64,000 nucleotides of DNA from Brachynemurus nebulosus (Eukaryota; Arthropoda; Insecta; Neuroptera; Myrmeleontidae), in contig JAPWDM010000015.1 in the NCBI GenBank assembly GCA_035578155.1, positions 6,550,709 through 6,614,708 on the forward strand, read 5' to 3'. A model generated the notes under the pieces. The model did no database searches. It saw nothing but the letters and a program-made list of their open reading frames with translations, and was not told the DNA's origin. Shown here one piece after another: positions 58,256 through 64,000 of the stretch. The translations under genes and the position numbers were made by a program. Every line of letters starts with the position of its first letter. The first letter of the stretch is position 1.

Positions 58256-60684
58256 TAAAAGTGATGATATTAAAAATTGAAAATTAAAGTTAATAAAATT
58301 AAAATTAATAAAAAAAAAAAATAATAAAACTAAGAAAAGAGTGTTACACAAAAATAGAAAAATGTTACAAAAGAATCAAAATTAAGAACAATTAAAAATC
58401 AATCACGAGGTGCTCGAAACAAAATATACACCGTTCTCTTAAAATAAGCAAATCTAAAATAAGGAAATATTGTAAACAAACACACACACATTCAAACATG
58501 TTTATATTAAAAAGTAATAAAAATATTGTCAAAAAAATAAAAAATAATAGTATAAATGGTGTGACAAATAATAGTGTTCATGAACTTTTTAATCATTTAT
58601 TCAGAAAAATTAAAAATTTTGCAATTTGTACATTTACTTATGAGTTTGAAATGAAATGTTTAAAACGTCCAAAACCCTACAATTGTCTATAATTCTATAT
58701 AATTATGCATATATAAACATATCCATGACTTGATTATTTAATAGTATCAGGTAGTAGGCATACATGCATATAATGCTTGTGAATGTGTTGTTGGGACCGT
58801 TGGGACATTATGAAGTGGTGATAAATTAAAATTTAATAGCTTCTTTGACATTCACTCCACAGTATGTATCTGTACGTATTTACTTTTTGTTCTATACTTA
58901 AACATTAGCAAAGATTATTCTTAAAATGGTCTCATTCGGAACATACAAACGTATTTTCTTATTAATAATAATAATTGTTATCAATTTATTATATGTATTT
59001 ATTGTGTACAGTTGTTATTTTAAATAGAAAAAGTTAATTACTTAATGTATGTAGTTAAGTTATGTACTTATTTTATATAACTAAATATAATGTATTTTTA
59101 ATATGACAGGGGTTATTAAGAAAAGAAAACATTTAACGTGAGAAAATAAACTAGAAATATTTGGAGAACTGGGCATCGCAGCATGTCTTAACTTTTGGTT
59201 ACGGTATATCAGTGACCTAGTAAATATATGTATATGCATACACATAGATATTTAGTTCATCCTATATGTTACGCTTAAAATAGGGAAAGTGACTTGTTTA
59301 CTATTCCCTATTTTGAGCGGAATCTGTATAAACAAAATGGCTTTAGTCTAATGGAAACAAAATAGTGACTGTGGCGCTGTAGTCAAGTTGGGCAACCATT
59401 TTAATCTTTTAAGCGGCTTGTTAAACTGGACGGTTGCTGTTTTAGATGCCAGCATCAAAAGTTTGTGCAAATTAAATTGGAATCTGTGTTGCAAATAAAA
59501 GCTATATGGAGTTTACTCCATTTAAAATTTTGATATATGACAAGCACAATAGATAAAATGGCGGCACAATCGACAAATGTCATCAACTTGAGTTAATTCG
59601 GGTTAGTCGCTTAAATGACTAAAATTTTTGATCTTAACTCCCTGACGATTATAGGAATAATTCCGAAAAACTAATTGATATAAGTTAAAAAATCAAGAAT
59701 ACACTATTTTGACAACTAGTACACTTTATATGGAACTGTTGACGCTGTTTACCGTTATGTATACATTAGTTTTTCATAATGTAAAGTGCAATTTTTTTTT
59801 TATTTATAATATCCTGTGTATGTTTTAAGAACTGAATTATGTATTTTAATAATAAATGAAATTCTTAATTTAATTACGCATTATAATTTAAAAAGTTGAA
59901 TGAATGTATATAATTTTTAAAACTATAGATTTAAATTATAATTTAACATTTCTAAATTGTGTTGCTATGAATGTTGCTCCACGAGGGCAGTTTCGTATTG
60001 AAAATACCTAATTTATTTCATTTTTTACTATAGTGTAAATCCAACTTGTAAAATTTTATTACGTTTACTTTTTTCTTAGAGTTGTAATATAATACAACTC
60101 TATAATAATGTTTCCTCCACTATGATCACACAACGATATTAATATGTCATCCTTCGATGACATAAAAATGTGTAAAATATTAATAAATTTGAGTTTTCGA
60201 AAACAAAAATAGGCTTCCGCAATTTAACTTTACATAATTAAAAATTTCCACCAACCTTGGTTCGTTTTTACCGGTTAAAAAAGAAAATATCGCACCATAT
60301 AGTATATTGCAATTTTCCCCCCAAATAAATTCAAACTAACCTGTATTTTAAGTTTTGCAGTACTGATTGCGCTTTACTTTTATTTATAAAATAATAATTA
60401 AATTACTTTTTAGAATTATTTATAATAATTTGATTTTCTTTTTACACTTTTTAATAATTTATTTTATTAATAATTTATTTCTATTTAAATGAATACATAA
60501 GCACACTTTACAGTTACCATATAAATATAAACCTTAATAACTAATGGCGGCGTTGCGGTTATTGAGTGCAATAAAAATGTAATGTATGTAGTCTATCCTG
60601 TTTTAGGTTGGTTTAGTTGCAGCGGGGAGAGGTATTTTATAGAAATAAATTTTTGAAAAGATTCGTTTCACATATTGATATTAA
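58256..60684. other. no gene seen
   Basis: AT-rich. The only frame of note (58498-58692, Lys/Asn-rich) is unsupported. A hairpin CTTAAAATAGGGAA...TTCCCTATTTTGAG lies at 59275-59322. The inverted partner of the 54636 repeat lies at about 60287-60318. Confidence 0.55.
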
Positions 60685-61060
60685 CGGCGGAGTACACGGA
60701 CTAACTTATAAGAATATCCACAAGTTAGCAGCACAATCGATTTGTAGTTAATTTCATAATTATTATTTTTTTTATAGTCATAAATATTTAATTAATAAAA
60801 TAAAAATCTTCTATAAAATCTTTAAAAACCAGGTAATTTTAACTGAAATTTTTTATAATTTTCCAACTTCATATAAACTTGAAAGTGTGTCAATTAAATA
60901 AGTGAAGAAATTACCGCCTACGTTTAAAATAAAATGTATTTAAAAGTTAACCAGTAAAAGCGATACATGTTGTCAAGTTTGTCTTATTGCCCAAATAGTC
61001 ATCGTAAAGATCGTAAATCATATCGATAAACACAATATGTATGTACACTCATAGAAGATA

Positions 61061-61372
61061 GAGTCCCTATAATAAATAGAGTCATGACATGTATGCTAAA
61101 CGCTGATTGGCTCCGGCATTTTCTGTCCAAAGTTTGCGTAAAATACATTGGAAATAAATTAAATATTAACAAAAATCATTTTGTTTAACCTACCAAGAAT
61201 AATTTAATTAAAAAATTTTAATTGTTCATTAATTTGTAACTTATATTAACAATAATTTATTAGGTACTCAAAAATATTTACTAAAACATGTGATAAGTAA
61301 TTTTAAAGCGTTCCACTCTGTTTTGGACAGAAAATGGATGCCATGTCACGACTCTATTTATTATAGGGACTC
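61061..61372. mobile_element. MITE with TA duplication
   Basis: GAGTCCCTATAATAAATAGA at 61061 and its complement ending at 61372, with TA on both sides. Imperfect arms extend about 80 bp inward (CATTTTCTGTCCAAA against TTTGGACAGAAAATG-type). 312 bp, no coding capacity. Confidence 0.85.
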
Positions 61373-61602
61373 TAATAGAATATAGGTCAGATCAAGAAGC
61401 CAGATAAGATAATAAAAATGAAAATAAACCGAGTACACCAACTGAGCCGCGTGCGAGGTATACATTGATATTGATATACGTGATGTACGTCATAGAATAA
61501 ACTCGTGCGAGGTGGGTCTTGATCGTCTTACTGTTCTGTTACTCATAATTGATTACATTGATTACGATTGTTGTGATTCACCTATATGTATAAGCAGGAT
61601 AA

Positions 61603-61809
61603 ACAGAAAAAATACTAATAAGGATTTATTTGTCCAAAAATAAAGATTTATTTGTCCAAAAAACTGAAAGAGACGTTCAATTTTGGAATACGAATGTATC
61701 AAAATTAGTAGATTTTTTTAAAAATTGCTGTATACGTGAAATTGTTCTAAAAAGAGCTGAACAAAATAAAATTTTTTATTGTAAAAATATTTTACATAGA
61801 AAAATATAA
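61603..61809 (+). pseudogene. C-terminal fragment of a YqaJ-type nuclease ORF
   Basis: A short open stretch ends at a TAA. TERDVQFWNTNVSKLVDFFK followed by NCCIREIVLKR resembles the helix that follows the YqaJ nuclease core in arthropod transposon proteins (ERD..FW...V.KL..FF..C..PEI; recognition from memory). This is exactly the part missing from the YqaJ relic at 40678-41151. A small duplication (GATTTATTTGTCCAAAAA, twice) lies at its 5' edge. Only the tail remains in this TTAA-flanked element. Confidence 0.4.
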
Positions 61810-62639
61810 ATTAAATTTTTATAGTTTGTAAATTTTGTGGTTTTACTTTTTTTTTCAAAAAGATTACCTATTTTAACCTTTTCTTTCCATCTCTAACTAT
61901 AACACCAAAGTATACCAATATTGGGAAACGTTAGTTGTAAAAAAATATTTTTAGATTTTAAAATTTTATAAGAAACATTCCTTTAGAGAGTGATTTTCCT
62001 TTCTCTTGTTTTTGATATTTTTATTAAAAAGCGATATAAATAAATTATAGTTCATTTTGTTATCAGATTTTAAAATACAATATCAAATTTTTTAATAAAC
62101 TATTAAAAAAATATATATCAATAAGTTTTCTCATTCTCTCAATAAGAATTCTCATATTCGACTTTTGTATATATATACGATATGTGCAATCTGTACAATA
62201 TATGCATACGATAAGATTACAGTAAAAATAAATTTCATCTTGAACAAATATCTAATGGATTGTGGACGTTTTGTATCTGATTTGTCTACACCATAGATAA
62301 AATACACTAGTCATTATAGAGGTATAATCTTTGGTCCACACAAATAAAATATGTATAGGTATATTCGTGCTAAATATGGCAGCAGTGTATGACAAATTTG
62401 AATAGAAAGTATCGAATACTTATTAATCGGTACTAGCGACAATTTCGGTGAACTATAAAACACGAATATTTTATTTTAAAAAAATTAATTAAAATTTTTT
62501 AGCAATATTTTTATCTAATATTGGTTCAATGTAATATATACATAAAACAAAACCTATTTCCACTTATATCTGTTAAAATATTTTTGATAGTTTTAAGAAA
62601 GTATGTAAATTAGAATCTTATGGTGGACTCCGCCGTTAA

Positions 62640-64000
62640 AGGTCTAAGTATTAACTTTTAAATGATTAAGACGAGTTAACTCGTCTTGCAATATGGCGGC
62701 TCAAAATGCTGTGATCTGTATATATTCCGTATATTCACTGGCACATGTGCCGCCATCTGTGACAGTACGGTATAATTGTCACGGATGTGACAATTTTGTT
62801 TGCGCGTAGTGTACGTAAGTATAATATTTTATTGACAATTTTGATCTTGTGTTATATCGATTCGTATTGATTAAAAATATTCGATATTGTTCTATCATAT
62901 ATATGCAGTGCGCAAACTCCAAGATCATACCATATTTTCGTCTCTCGTCCTTTTTTAAAAAAAAAAAAGTAGTGCAGTTTCAGTTTTACATTCGATTCTT
63001 TCGGAAAAAGGTAATTTACTTAAACGTTTAAATAGTTAGTTTAGTATATCTTTGAACAAAATTTAATAACATATTTCAATTTTAATGTACTTATTAGAAA
63101 ATAAAATTATAAAGTAGGCTCTACTTTTTGCATGCGTAATAATTGAACCGGGCGTAGTAATACAGTCATGTACTGTATGCGAGCAATGCATCGTAACATC
63201 TCATGTATATAAACACACTGACTTGAGCTTTGTTTCAAGTAACATGAAGCACGTTTTCGTCATCCGCTCGGTACAATATCATTATTATTGTATTTGAACA
63301 TGGATGATGCAATATCATATTTTATTTTCCTTTAAAAAAAAAAAAAAGGGAAAAATAAAACATTTTTTTTTTTTAATTCTAACCAAATAATGTAACGATA
63401 TGTACTCTACAAAATTCTGTGTAATTTTTTATAACAAATAATTCTACAATATGGCGTATTCGTGTTTGGAATTCCGAATTATAACATGAAGCAGATTTGG
63501 GTAATAACTTTAAATTCTTTTATTATTTTAATATAAATATTTTATAGAATTGATTTCAATTATACCAATTCTATTCCTATTCATTGAAGCGCTACTGTGT
63601 TTTCAAATATATATAATATCGTCTTTTCTCAGCCAAATGTAATTAAGCATTTCTGTTGAAAGTTATTGCGATATTTAGATTTAATATTGTAAAATTATGT
63701 AAAATTCTATTTTTTATTGTAACGAAATTTATTTATTATTAATATAAAATTTCTCTTTAAGAAAAATTGTTATGTAACTTATTCGCCATTTTGAATATTT
63801 TGAATAGTATAGCATGTTTTAAATTTTGAAATATTATGTAAAATTCTTACCATTTGCATCTTTAAATACAAATTTATACTCATTCAATTCAGCCATTTTA
63901 AAATGTTGTAAAAAAAATGTGTCATTACTTGTTAACTTTGAGTAACTTATTTAAGCAAAACTTATTTTAATATTACATAAAGTTAGTTTTAAATTTAATT
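62640..64000. other. no convincing gene; TATA box candidate at 63206-63213
   Basis: TATATAAA at 63206 lies about 40 bp before ATGAAGCACG (63244), which opens a 16-codon frame only, and a second ATG near 63301 opens 11 codons. A micro-exon gene start cannot be excluded, but no downstream exon was joined. TTAAGACGAGTTAACTCGTC near 62670 is a palindrome. The remainder is AT-rich. Confidence 0.3.

Larger units (their letters stand above)
60685..62635. mobile_element. TTAA-flanked TIR element
   Basis: CGGCGGAGTACAC at 60685 and GTGGACTCCGCCG ending at 62635, flanked by TTAA at 60681-60684 and 62636-62639. TTAA duplications are made by piggyBac and Kolobok transposases. It contains a later MITE (61061-61372) and a YqaJ C-terminal fragment (61603-61809), otherwise AT-rich noncoding DNA. 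Confidence 0.65.

Noticed and set aside
63206..63340. First exon of a host gene
   Set aside because: TATA box and ATG are present, but the frames are 16 and 11 codons and no donor-acceptor chain could be followed within the window.

Overview
The window is AT-rich eukaryotic DNA with spliceosomal introns (GTAAGT donors, pyrimidine-AG acceptors), many perfect inverted repeats and no bacterial-style operons. An env-bearing Ty3/gypsy element of the errantivirus type, together with P-like, Harbinger, hAT, pogo and Tc1 transposons, points to an arthropod, most probably an insect. I could not fix the order or species. No conserved single-copy host gene is recognisable. The window is essentially a transposon graveyard with one young, apparently complete endogenous retrovirus.

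Layout. 1-2213: a broken Tc1-like transposase joined to the 3' part of a pogo/jerky-type transposase. 2353-3735: a TA-flanked inverted-repeat element carrying a small three-exon gene. 4098-5206: a candidate micro-exon gene. 5212-7000: repeats and A-rich DNA. 7011-11697: a mariner-type composite holding a palindromic MITE, a broken Tc1-like element and a pogo-type internal-deletion element. 12532-15655: debris of at least one LTR retrotransposon. 15933-23682: the errantivirus (minus strand), inserted in a TA microsatellite. 23979-24305: a LINE reverse transcriptase fragment.

25640-33306 is a PIF/Harbinger element with its MADF/Myb accessory gene and DDE transposase. It contains two further insertions: a 2.6 kb element with an unclassified DDE-like transposase and a 1.5 kb non-autonomous element. 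33647-36616 is a hAT element split by a second, non-autonomous hAT with a perfect 8-bp duplication. 38133-41151 holds a transposase C-terminal fragment and a frameshifted Mutator-like transposase joined to a YqaJ-type nuclease domain. 44303-44536 and 56795-57690 hold a 74-bp satellite. 45122-46167 is a small Harbinger relic.

46322-54457 is a P-like element (THAP transposase). It is split by a Harbinger-type foldback (47044-51551) that is itself split by a pogo-type element (47851-50870). Each insertion carries its own target duplication, so their order can be read directly. The right end holds foldbacks, a TTAA-flanked element with a YqaJ tail fragment (60685-62635), a MITE inside it, and AT-rich DNA with no recognisable gene.

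How the parts relate: each autonomous relic carries its own transposase and terminal repeats. The non-autonomous elements presumably depended on transposases of the same family supplied from elsewhere. Only the errantivirus has all its reading frames open and nearly identical LTRs.
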